Positions 54,574 through 62,166 of a stretch of DNA of 64,000 bases are shown here, one piece after another. Every line of letters starts with the position of its first letter. The first letter of the stretch is position 1. The stretch is from NCBI GenBank assembly GCA_030427255.1, contig JAUHWY010000004.1, positions 1 through 64,000 of the forward strand, in the 5' to 3' direction. The notes under the pieces were generated by a model that ran no database searches, was not told the DNA's origin, and was given only the letters and a program-made list of their open reading frames with translations. The position numbers and the translations under genes are program-made. Source of the DNA: Bacteroidia bacterium (GTDB lineage: Bacteria > Bacteroidota > Bacteroidia > CAIKAF01).

Positions 54574-54900
54574 GAGACCGTTGACGCGTTACTATTCTGG
54601 CGGCGATCCTGCCCTGACGCTTCGGTCAGGGACTTCTTCCCTGACGCTTCGGTCAGGGACTTCTTCCCTGACGCTTCGGTCAGGATTGTAAACCCTGACA
54701 GGAACGTCAGGGTCTGCGTTGCGTCCAAATCTCAAGTTTTTTATCCTGACCGAAGCGTCAGGGGGCCTCATTTACAGATAGTAAACTCCGGCCTGCCCTG
54801 ACCGCAGCGTCAGGAGCCTTTCGATTTGTACGCGCCTTAATTCGCCCCTGACGTCTTGGTCAGGGTTATAAACTTGAAAACACAACGCATCAACGGTCTC
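54574..54900. mobile_element. MITE copy M4 (327 bp, TSD CTAAA)
   Basis: The ends are GAGACCGTTGACGCGTT and its inverse (54884-54900, one mismatch). CTAAA lies directly on both sides (54569-54573 and 54901-54905). It is the longest copy because it holds three tandem 27-bp units with the hairpin CCTGACGCTTCGGTCAGG (at 54613, 54640 and 54667) plus about four more hairpins of the same type. It lies between DR1 and the Abi module. Confidence 0.92.
54613..54684. repeat. Tandem hairpin units in MITE M4
   Basis: Three identical 18-bp hairpins CCTGACGCTTCGGTCAGG (stem CCTGAC/GTCAGG, 6-nt loop) occur at exact 27-bp steps, separated by GACTTCTTC-type spacers. Confidence 0.95.
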
Positions 54901-54938
54901 CTAAACTATTGCTGCAAGTGAAAAAGAGGGAAGTGGAG

Positions 54939-55028
54939 TTTAAAAATGCCCCCTTTAAAAATGCGAAACCCGGAAGCTTGAATTTCTTCAGGGGCTTCCG
55001 GGAACTATATCTTTATGCTATAAAGATA
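54939..55028 (+). ncRNA. Candidate AbiF-associated structured RNA
   Basis: Directly upstream of the Abi gene lie an 11-bp direct repeat TTTAAAAATGC (54939-54949 and 54954-54964) and a perfect 9-bp stem CCCGGAAGC/GCTTCCGGG (54969-55002). A second perfect 9-bp stem TATCTTTAT-GCT-ATAAAGATA (55008-55028) follows. Known abiF RNAs are structured RNAs found next to abiF genes and act as antitoxins. The position and the two hairpins fit, but I could not match a covariance model. The second hairpin may also serve as a terminator or attenuator. Confidence 0.5.
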
Positions 55029-55072
55029 CGAACAAAGGCTTAATAAACAAAATTTTTTGTGACTTTTGAAGA

Positions 55073-55746
55073 ATGAAGTATAGTGACTTTGAATATATAA
55101 TGTCACAACCAAGAATGAGCAGATATTTAAATGCTTGCGTGAAGGACACAAGAAAGGCAATGACTCTTTATAGGTTAAATTTAAAACTATCACAAGAGTT
55201 GTTTACAGTTGTCAGCTGTTTTGAAGTAGCATTAAGAAATGCCATAGATAGACACTATACATTTTTAAATGGACCAGATTGGCTTAGGGACTCGGCAAGA
55301 CCAGGTGGAATGTTTAGCAATAGAAAATGTGGAAAAACGCCTTACATAATATCGGAAGGAGAAAGGAAACTGGATGTTTACACCCACCCAAAATTAGTGG
55401 CAGAAATGGACTTTGGAGATATATGTTTGCAAGACATCAATATCATTCAGGTGGCCAATCACTATTAGCAGTTTTTCCATCTAAACCCATCAGCACCCAA
55501 ACCCATCAATTCAACAGTAACTTCATTTTCTCAGAACTTGAAAAATTAAATAATTTAAGAAATAGACTCGCTCATCACGAACCGGTTTGTTTTCAAATTG
55601 GGGCACATATTAAGGATACGAACTATGCAAGACATAGGTACCATTTAATTTTACAGCTTTTTGCTTGGATGAATATAGACGAAGCAAGTTTGCTTTATGG
55701 ACTAGACCATATAAATGAAATCTGTGACAGAATTGATAACCTATAA
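55073..55746 (+). pseudogene. Abi_2/AbiF-type abortive-infection protein, frameshifted
   Basis: The first frame (55073 to about 55416) gives FEYIMSQPRMSRYLNACVKD and FTVVSCFEVALRNAIDRHY. The first HEPN-like R-x5-H is R55...H61. The sequence then continues in the +2 frame as WRYMFARHQYHSGG to a C-terminal LRNRLAHHEPVCFQIG (second HEPN-like R-x4-H, 55558-55575) and stops at 55746. Abi_2 members read 'FGFWRYMF' at the join. Only GACTTTGG-AGATATATG is present here, consistent with loss of 7 bp between two TTTGG repeats (55412-55416). An intact AbiF is an RNase-like toxin that blocks phage growth. The candidate antitoxin RNA lies 45 bp upstream. AT-rich composition suggests acquisition. Confidence 0.75.
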
Positions 55747-55759
55747 AAAACACCAGCTG

Positions 55760-55854
55760 CCAATAGCAGCTACCCAAAGCGGACGATTCCGTGGTTGAAT
55801 CCAGCTTTACCTTCGGTACTGCTTCGATGTGTGCTTGGTTGACAGTGAATTGCT
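55760..55854. repeat. 94-bp direct repeat, copy DR2
   Basis: Same orientation as DR1, starting 14 bp after the Abi stop. The exact 29-bp block is 55768-55796, and the end block GTGTGCTTGGTTGACAGT precedes AATTGCT. The outer parts CTGCCAA and TTGACAG are near-inverse of each other. From here to 56329 no gene is seen. The region holds a possible MITE end remnant near 55931-55954 and GC-rich block I. Confidence 0.8.
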
Positions 55855-56064
55855 TTAAAATCGCCACTAGCTCAAGCGCCAAAAGGGTAATAAGTAGGCA
55901 AATAAAATCTAAGCTCAGGATTGTCACCGGAAAAGCATCGCATCAACAGGCTCATCCGGGCCCTCCAATCCCCCCAAAAGCCAGACCACTAATGTGCTTC
56001 CGGCTGCCTTACTGAATAAGACGACTTTCTTTTGGCCTGTAGGATACAAAAACTTCATAGAATG

Positions 56065-56215
56065 GCCTCCCGCCCCCAAGGGAGGGCCCGCCACTAGGTG
56101 CCCCTTAGGCGCTCTTGGGCGAGGATTCCAACCTTAGGCGGAACCCGCAGCCTTAGAGCGCCTTGGGGGCAGCAGGGGCTGACCGAGGTTAAGGGGCGGA
56201 AACGGAGCTTATTTT
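56065..56215. repeat. GC-rich intergenic block I
   Basis: A GC-rich block with short inverted repeats such as CTCCCGCCCCCAAGGGAG and GGCGCTCTTGGGCG...AGCGCCTTGGGG. It resembles the other intergenic blocks in composition and position, without a long exact match. No gene is seen. Confidence 0.45.
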
Positions 56216-56329
56216 ACCTATGGAAAAAGGCCCAAATCTAAAAGTTTATATTTTTTAGACCCTAGGGCGAAAGGCTATACTAAAGATAGCGCTGGTGGCG
56301 TTAGTTTATTATACCTTAAACTGAATCCT

Positions 56330-57898
56330 ATGCGTTCTCTCTTTGTTCCCGCCACTTTCTGCTTTTTTTCTTTGTACCTCCAAGGTCAACTGGTGCTTCC
56401 TACCATCCGGGTTTCCCCCCAAGCATTCCTCCCAACGGGCTATCAAAGCCTACCTTCAGAAGAGCGGTTTTTGCCCGATACGGACAACCGAAGCCTTACG
56501 TTCAATGATGGCAGTACCCTGTATTTTCCTCCGGCCTCGCTTTTGAACGAAGACTCGACCATATACCGCGGCCCCGTTAGGATTCAATACCGAAAAATGG
56601 AACGACCCATAGACATATGGGTAAGCGGTGTTCCTATGAGTTACTCCTTTGAAGGAAAACCCGGCGTTTTAGAAACGGGGGGGATGGTAGAACTTAGAGT
56701 TTTTTCTGTTGGTGGCCAACCTTTATTACCTAATCCTAGTGCTCGCCCTCAATTGACCTTAAAAACCTCTGCTTTACCCGATGCGGAGGACATGCGTTTG
56801 TACCGCTTGAACGAGGCAAGGGGTACTTGGCAAGAAGATGCCCCACAGGTGGCCACCGTTCGTGACTCTTTTCAATTGCTGCCCAGAAGTATACCTGTGT
56901 ATAAAAACGAGCCGGCCCCATTCCTTGGCTTGCAATTGAGAAAACGAATGGCACGCCATAAGCGAAATTGGCCGGAAGATATGCCACCGGGACAGGCTTT
57001 CGTAGGCTTTATAAATCTTGCTAGGGAAGGAAGGTTTGTTAATCACAGCTATATGAATGACTTAATCGTCTTGAATTACAGCCGGAAAGAGATAAGAAAG
57101 GCCTTGAAAGAGTACAGGGTTTTAATAGACGATAAACGGAGCTACGCAATATATAGGATCTGGATAGAGCCTGTTTCTGAACTTTCTTTTTTAGCAAGAT
57201 TAGAATTTGAAGATGGAACCCGGCTGGAGCTGGAATTGATGCCCTTGTACTTTGCTTCACGAAAAGTTGAGGCTGTTCATAAGCACATAGAAAGGCAAAA
57301 AAACCGAAGTCAACGTAAAGGGGTAGGAGTGCCGGAAGGCAATTATTTCTACGCCTATGCCTCGGGTTCCATGGACAAAAAGCGCCACTTTTATGAAGAT
57401 TCGGTTTTTTTCTCGAACGCCAGCCGTGGGTATACTAACATTTTGTACGATTCAACCATTATTGACACCCTATGGGTCATTCGAAATGGTCAAAACATGG
57501 TATTTCGCCAGATGCCGCTGTTTGGTTTTGGGGTGTTGAATTGCGATCGTCCTATGGCTTTTCCCCAACAATGGAAGCCACAAGTTGCCATGTACGATGA
57601 ACGTGGGGAGTTTGCACCTTCTTCGGGAATTTATATGGCCGCAAAAGGGGTGAATACCTTATTTGTTTATAATTCGCGGAATGCTATCCGCCAGTTGGGG
57701 CTGTACAAAAAGAAGCAGCAGGTGCTGTTTTTAAAAATGCCCACCAACGAATTGGCAGCTTGCTATATTGATCCTTCTGTATTTGATGCCAATGCGTTCC
57801 CAAAGCAGCTAAACCTTAGGTTCCAAACTATTGAAGAAGCCGAGCTTGGCCGATGGCTAAGCTTCGATTCCAAAATTACCGCCATGGTTAAACCCTAG
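56330..57898 (+). CDS. Secreted protein of unknown function
   Basis: A 522-residue protein with a signal peptide (about 1-19, ending LQGQ). The part at about 60-140 (GSTLYFPPASLLNEDSTIYRG followed by a V-R-I-Q-Y strand and PGVLETGGMVELRVFS) has a ZU5-like rhythm of beta strands. The remainder is mixed with a basic central section (RKLRKRMARHKRN-like). There is no T9SS tail, so it may be a periplasmic or outer-membrane lipid-free protein. I do not recognise a family. The gene to its right is a small Spy-like protein. Confidence 0.6.
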   Translation: MRSLFVPATFCFFSLYLQGQLVLPTIRVSPQAFLPTGYQSLPSEERFLPDTDNRSLTFNDGSTLYFPPASLLNEDSTIYRGPVRIQYRKMERPIDIWVSGVPMSYSFEGKPGVLETGGMVELRVFSVGGQPLLPNPSARPQLTLKTSALPDAEDMRLYRLNEARGTWQEDAPQVATVRDSFQLLPRSIPVYKNEPAPFLGLQLRKRMARHKRNWPEDMPPGQAFVGFINLAREGRFVNHSYMNDLIVLNYSRKEIRKALKEYRVLIDDKRSYAIYRIWIEPVSELSFLARLEFEDGTRLELELMPLYFASRKVEAVHKHIERQKNRSQRKGVGVPEGNYFYAYASGSMDKKRHFYEDSVFFSNASRGYTNILYDSTIIDTLWVIRNGQNMVFRQMPLFGFGVLNCDRPMAFPQQWKPQVAMYDERGEFAPSSGIYMAAKGVNTLFVYNSRNAIRQLGLYKKKQQVLFLKMPTNELAACYIDPSVFDANAFPKQLNLRFQTIEEAELGRWLSFDSKITAMVKP

Positions 57899-57929
57899 CA
57901 GTTTCTTAGCGTCTAACCATAAAAAGCGT

Positions 57930-58325
57930 ATGAAATCAACAATCAAAACATGGCTTATTGCCGGGATGGTAATGCTTGTGGGAGTAGCTCAAGCCCAACA
58001 CAGAGGCAAACTAAGCCCTGAAGAAAAGGCCGCAAAAGCTACAGCCCGTATGGAAACGGAACTGGGCTTGTCTGCTGATCAAAAGCAAGCCGTTCATGCC
58101 GCTCATTTGGAATTGGCCACTTCCATGCACGCTGCCAAAGAGGCACAAGACAAAGAAGCCGCAAAAACAGCTAGGAAAACCTACCACGAAACCCTAAAGG
58201 GCATATTAAGCCCCGACCAAATGGCCCGGTATAAAGAAATTAGAAAGGCCAAAGCACAAAAGAGAAAGGCAGCACGCAAGGCACGAGAAAAGGAAGCTTC
58301 GGAAGAAGAGCTTGAGCTCGATTAA
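57930..58325 (+). CDS. Small Spy/DUF4890-like periplasmic protein
   Basis: A 131-residue protein with a signal peptide (about 1-22, ending AQAQ) and a highly charged, helical mature part rich in Lys, Ala and Glu (KLSPEEKAAKATARMETELGL and LSPDQMARYKEIRKAKAQ). Repeated 'LSxxQ/E' turns resemble the LTxxQ motifs of Spy/CpxP chaperones and of Bacteroidota DUF4890 proteins. A protein-stabilising role in the envelope is plausible. It converges with the Gly-rich gene, overlapping by 4 bp. Confidence 0.6.
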   Translation: MKSTIKTWLIAGMVMLVGVAQAQHRGKLSPEEKAAKATARMETELGLSADQKQAVHAAHLELATSMHAAKEAQDKEAAKTARKTYHETLKGILSPDQMARYKEIRKAKAQKRKAARKAREKEASEEELELD

Positions 58326-59812
58326 TAGCTAATGATTACTTGGCCGTGGCCGGTATGGAAACCGCTGCTGTTGCTCGGATTGGTTCCATTGTTGATGGAG
58401 CCGCCGCCGCCACCGCCGCCATTCCAAGCCGCGCCACCTCCACTGTAGCCGCCGCCGCCGCCACCGGCATGACCATTGGTGTGCGATCCGCCACCACCAC
58501 CACCGCAGCCCCAGCCACCCGGGTTATGGTAGCCGGTCGTTTGAGAAGGCACTCCGGCATTGAAGCCCAAACCGCCACCGGCTGAGTTGTTGGAATTATT
58601 CCCTCCATTTGCCCCATTGCTGCCACCATAGGCACCGCTACTTCCCGCGCCATATCCATTGCTCCCGTTTTGGCTCGACGTGCCGGCATAACCTCCATTG
58701 GTGTGTCCTGCACCACCTCCGCCTCCGGCAATGACTAAAATATTATTTCCCTGAAGCACGCCGGTTCCGCCTCCTCCTCCGCCGCCGGTCCAGCCGCTGG
58801 CATTGGCCCCCGGGCTACCTTGACCACCAACTAGAATGGTTAGCACTTGGCCGGGAGTAACTTGAAAATCGCCAACCATGCGTGCACCCAAACCTCCTTG
58901 GTTTGAGGGGTTGTTGCCTCCTTGAGCGCCACGTGCGTCTATAGTGATGGTGGTAGCACAGGTGGGTACTGTCCAGCTTTGAGGACTTCCGGTAAAATTA
59001 AAGGAAACGCTACTGTTACCTGGGGGGGGGCAGTTGGTTACTACAAAACTCATTAAGGTGGTATCGGTACAGCCGGCATTGTCGGTTACTACCAAACTGA
59101 TGGGGTAGGTGCTCGCCTGAGTCCAGGTTACCGAAGGGTTTTGGCTCACCGAAGAGGCCGGGGTGCCTGAGGTAAATAACCATTGGTAGTTTAAACCGCT
59201 TTGGGAGGCACTGAATTGAACAGCACTATTCGTGGTTCCTTGGCTAGGTGTTGCTGTAAAGCTTGAATTGGGCAAATTTACTTGAATACTGGTGCTGGTG
59301 TTGGAAGAACTTCCACAAAAATTCTGGGCACTTACATGCACTTGGGCCGTTGTATTTCCTACTTGAATATATGCGGTGTCGTTTCCTTGACCGCTGGTTA
59401 AGCTAATGCTTGGGTCTGTTGTCCATTGGTAGGAGGCCGCCCCTTGAACCGGAGCAGCGACCACCATAATGGAGTCACTTCCTGCACATACAGGGCCTGA
59501 ATAGCTTATTTGGGCAGGCTGGGCCGGCGCTGTAGTGCAGTTGCAAAGGGCCGATTGCCAACCTGTGGCGTTGAAGTAAACATCCACACATTCGGTGGTT
59601 GTATTGAAAATCATTAAGCCTTGGGCCGGATTTTGAATGGCATTCCGTTGACTTTGCGTCATTCTGGGAGGTAAAAAGCCCTGCTGACTCGACTGCAAGT
59701 CCAATACTGCCGAAGGGTCGGGTGGGGTATTGGAGCCAATGGTTACTCCTTGCGCCAAAAGGCTCTGACATGCAATAAATAGGGTGGCCAAAAGCCCAAA
59801 AAACTGCTTCAT
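58322..59812 (-). CDS. Gly-rich secreted protein with PKD domain
   Basis: A 496-residue protein with a signal peptide ending near residue 20 (LLAQ). About 20-85 follow the S-AVLDLQSSQQGFLPPRMTQSQR pattern often found at the start of Bacteroidota surface proteins. Ig/PKD-like segments lie at about 95-265 (SFTATPSQGTTNSAVQFSA). From about 300 on, poly-Gly stretches as in GGQGSPGANASGW and GWTGGGGGGG recall the Gly-rich domain of ALK-like proteins. It ends in GQVIISY without a T9SS tail. It is expected at the cell surface or in the medium; the function is unknown. Confidence 0.7.
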   Translation of the reverse strand: MKQFFGLLATLFIACQSLLAQGVTIGSNTPPDPSAVLDLQSSQQGFLPPRMTQSQRNAIQNPAQGLMIFNTTTECVDVYFNATGWQSALCNCTTAPAQPAQISYSGPVCAGSDSIMVVAAPVQGAASYQWTTDPSISLTSGQGNDTAYIQVGNTTAQVHVSAQNFCGSSSNTSTSIQVNLPNSSFTATPSQGTTNSAVQFSASQSGLNYQWLFTSGTPASSVSQNPSVTWTQASTYPISLVVTDNAGCTDTTLMSFVVTNCPPPGNSSVSFNFTGSPQSWTVPTCATTITIDARGAQGGNNPSNQGGLGARMVGDFQVTPGQVLTILVGGQGSPGANASGWTGGGGGGGTGVLQGNNILVIAGGGGGAGHTNGGYAGTSSQNGSNGYGAGSSGAYGGSNGANGGNNSNNSAGGGLGFNAGVPSQTTGYHNPGGWGCGGGGGGSHTNGHAGGGGGGYSGGGAAWNGGGGGGGSINNGTNPSNSSGFHTGHGQVIISY

Positions 59813-60030
59813 TATTGACTTATTTCATTGAAATATAAGCCTTTATTTTTATTGACGCGAATAAAGGCATGTAAGACTTCCAACTCTTTTTGTAGGAGGC
59901 CTCCCCAGCCAAGGCATTTCGACTAGCTGCCTATTATGGATTAAGCCTTAGCTCATAGAGCTTAATGGACTTTTTATAGCACTTACCTAAAGGTAGGTTC
60001 TCGGATTCGGTAAATTTCCGATATTCCTCC

Positions 60031-60891
60031 ATGCACATTCTAATTACAGGGGCTAATGGTTTGGTGGGTTCTTCCATTCAGAGGCAATTGTCCTCACACC
60101 CGCTGTTTCACAGCCACCATTTTTTCCTCGCTTCCCGAAAAAAGAATCCAAAAGAGCTCAATCACCGTTGGTTCGATTTCGAGCAAACAGAAAGCTTCAC
60201 TACCGCACTTGCAGGTATAGATACCTTGTTTTTATTACGTCCTCCCCATATAACCAATATCCAAGGGGTCTTTCGTCCTCTTTTGGAAAGATTTAGGCTT
60301 CTTGGAGGCCAACAGGTCGTTTTTTTATCGGTGCAGGGGGCTCAATCCTCCTCTTGGATTCCCCATGGAAAAGTTGAGCGCCTCATTCAAGAGCTTGGAT
60401 TAGCCTATACCTTTCTCCGTCCTTCTTATTTTATGCAAAACCTTAGCACAACCTTGCTGCCTTCAATCATTAAACACAGGAAAATCATTTTGCCTGCCGG
60501 AAGTAGCTCTTTTGTTTGGGTAGATGTTGAGGATGTTGGGGCAATAGCAGTTGAAGTGCTTTGCCGTTCGCAAGAATTCAAGAACCGCACCTTGGATATC
60601 ACCGGAGAAGAACTTTATACCTTTTACGAAGTATCCGAGCTCTTTTCCTCTCAATTAGGTATTGCACTTCCCTACCAAACCAAGCCTGCTTTTCTTTGGT
60701 GGTTTTGGGCCATAAGAAATGGACTAGGAGCTATGGAGGCTTTGGTGCGCGCATTGCTGCATGCATTACCCAAATACAGCAATACTCCGCCCATTAGCCC
60801 AAATATAGAGCTGATATTGAACCGCCCTCCCCAAAAGCTGGCTGATTTCTTGGTGAGAGAGTCGGAGGTGTTCGCCTCTTTAAAAGAATAA
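60031..60891 (+). CDS. NmrA-like NAD(P)-binding oxidoreductase
   Basis: A 286-residue atypical short-chain dehydrogenase. ILITGANGLVGSSI (3-16) is the Rossmann loop. There is no YxxxK active pair; instead FLRPSYFMQNL at about 130-140 and FVWVDVEDVGAIAVEVL follow the NmrA/HSCARG group. Such proteins sense NADP(H) or reduce small carbonyls. It is a single gene between the Gly-rich protein and porV. The 218 bp upstream hold no clear feature apart from a weak TAAATTTC box. Confidence 0.8.
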   Translation: MHILITGANGLVGSSIQRQLSSHPLFHSHHFFLASRKKNPKELNHRWFDFEQTESFTTALAGIDTLFLLRPPHITNIQGVFRPLLERFRLLGGQQVVFLSVQGAQSSSWIPHGKVERLIQELGLAYTFLRPSYFMQNLSTTLLPSIIKHRKIILPAGSSSFVWVDVEDVGAIAVEVLCRSQEFKNRTLDITGEELYTFYEVSELFSSQLGIALPYQTKPAFLWWFWAIRNGLGAMEALVRALLHALPKYSNTPPISPNIELILNRPPQKLADFLVRESEVFASLKE

Positions 60892-60898
60892 ATAAGAC

Positions 60899-62101
60899 TT
60901 ATTCCTCTGTCTTTTTGGCTGCTTTGCCAAAGTCAAAGGTCAAGGTAAAGCGCAGAGTATTGGCCAAAGGATTGGTTTGCCCTAAAGCGAATAGGTAAGA
61001 AAAGTCTAAACCGAACACATTGTAGCGCACGCCGGCACCTAGAGTTATGTATCTCCGGTTTCCTTTCAAGGGGTTTTCATAGAAAAAACCGGAACGAACC
61101 GCTAAGGTTTTGTTGTACCAATACTCTCCTGCAACGCTCCAAACAAACTCATCCCATTCTTCTGAAAAACCACCTGGCGCATCCCAGAAACTGGAAATCA
61201 TACCGGTCAACACCGGACGATCCGGGTCTTGACCCTCCAAAATTTCGCCGGTTTGTGGATCACGAACCGGAGGGGTTGGCACCATCAGTTTCGACATTTC
61301 CAAAGACAGCATAAAGCTGTTGTACTCATCAATTTGAATGGTATTCGACCCACCTACTCTAAGGTTTACGGGAAGCCAGTCCGCAGCCGTTTGCGCTGAA
61401 TTGTAGCGGATTTTGGATCCAATGTTTTGCATGGTTACTCCAAAGCGCCATATCACGTCTCTCTTGAGAATTTTTTGCTCCTCGTCTTGAAAATAGAATC
61501 CAAAATCTCCACAACCGGCAATACCGGGACCGGTGGCTACTCCACCAACTTGCTGCCCTAAGGTCAAATTAGAGTACACAAAACGAAAAGCGGCACCTAA
61601 GGCCCATTTTTTGCTCAATAGCAAAGAACCGCCTGCATCTACCGAAAACTCGTTGGGCGTGTAATTGCCTTGAAAATTCCCCTCATTGTCTGTAAAGGTG
61701 ATGTCTCCTAAACTGAAATACTTCAAAGAAGCACCTAGGGTGAACCGGTCATTCATTTTGCGGTAAAAGCTCACATAAGCCAGGTTGATATCCGGTACCA
61801 AATTTCTTAGCCAAGGGGTGTACGACACCGATAGACTCATATTGTCTTCTACAAAACCCAGTTTGGCCACATTCCAGTGCATGGCGTTGGCGTCCGGAGC
61901 CGTAGCTACCCCTTGATCACCCATGCCGCCTGCTCTGGCGTCCGGTCCAATAGCCAAAAAGGGGACGGAGGTGGTTACGGTGCGGGGAACGGTGCCATAC
62001 ACAAAACCTGAAACATCTTCCTCTGTGTTTTGAGCTTGTACCAAAGCAGGCATGCTTAGCGCAAAGCCAACAGCACAAACCTTACATGAAATCTTTAACA
62101 T
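60899..62101 (-). CDS. porV: T9SS outer-membrane channel protein PorV
   Basis: PorV is a 14-strand outer-membrane barrel that shuttles T9SS cargo to the attachment complex with PorU. This is 400 residues with a signal peptide ending near 23 (VQAQ). VPFLAIGPDARAGGMGDQGVATAPDANAMHWN is the classic PorV/LptO N-terminus (residues about 45-77), and GAGVRYNVFGLDFSYLFALGQTNPLANTL near the end is the usual final strands. A TATATTTG box lies 23 nt before the start (62125-62132, minus strand). It lies 65 bp downstream of porU on the same strand. Confidence 0.95.
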   Translation of the reverse strand: MLKISCKVCAVGFALSMPALVQAQNTEEDVSGFVYGTVPRTVTTSVPFLAIGPDARAGGMGDQGVATAPDANAMHWNVAKLGFVEDNMSLSVSYTPWLRNLVPDINLAYVSFYRKMNDRFTLGASLKYFSLGDITFTDNEGNFQGNYTPNEFSVDAGGSLLLSKKWALGAAFRFVYSNLTLGQQVGGVATGPGIAGCGDFGFYFQDEEQKILKRDVIWRFGVTMQNIGSKIRYNSAQTAADWLPVNLRVGGSNTIQIDEYNSFMLSLEMSKLMVPTPPVRDPQTGEILEGQDPDRPVLTGMISSFWDAPGGFSEEWDEFVWSVAGEYWYNKTLAVRSGFFYENPLKGNRRYITLGAGVRYNVFGLDFSYLFALGQTNPLANTLRFTLTFDFGKAAKKTEE

Positions 62102-62124
62102 AATGCTATTCTAAACCGGATTGG

Positions 62125-62132
62125 CAAATATA
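62125..62132 (-). promoter_or_regulatory. -7 box before porV
   Basis: On the minus strand this is TATATTTG, a perfect TAnnTTTG match, ending 23 nt before the porV ATG. It would give porV its own promoter between porU and porV. Confidence 0.45.
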
Positions 62133-62166
62133 CAACAGCCACCCCTTTAACAGAAACCTAAGCGGA

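Noticed and set aside
54613-54684. CRISPR-like array
   Set aside because: There are only three 27-bp units with identical spacers and a palindromic core, part of a MITE. There are no unique spacers and no cas genes.
54529-54801. 90-codon open frame with repeated DASVRDFF
   Set aside because: The repeats are the 27-bp hairpin tandem of MITE M4 read in one frame.
54451-55854. Canonical integron attC sites
   Set aside because: The repeats lack RYYYAAC and GTTRRRY cores and no IntI is in the window. They are kept only as an unexplained direct repeat.
55931-55954. Possible MITE right-end remnant
   Set aside because: It shares GCATCAAC and GCTCAT with the family end but has several mismatches and no matching left end or duplication. 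It is too weak to list as a copy.
58340-58731. Open frames antisense to the Gly-rich gene
   Set aside because: Poly-Gly codons (GGN) leave the antisense and shifted frames free of stops. The true frame has a signal peptide and PKD-like domains.
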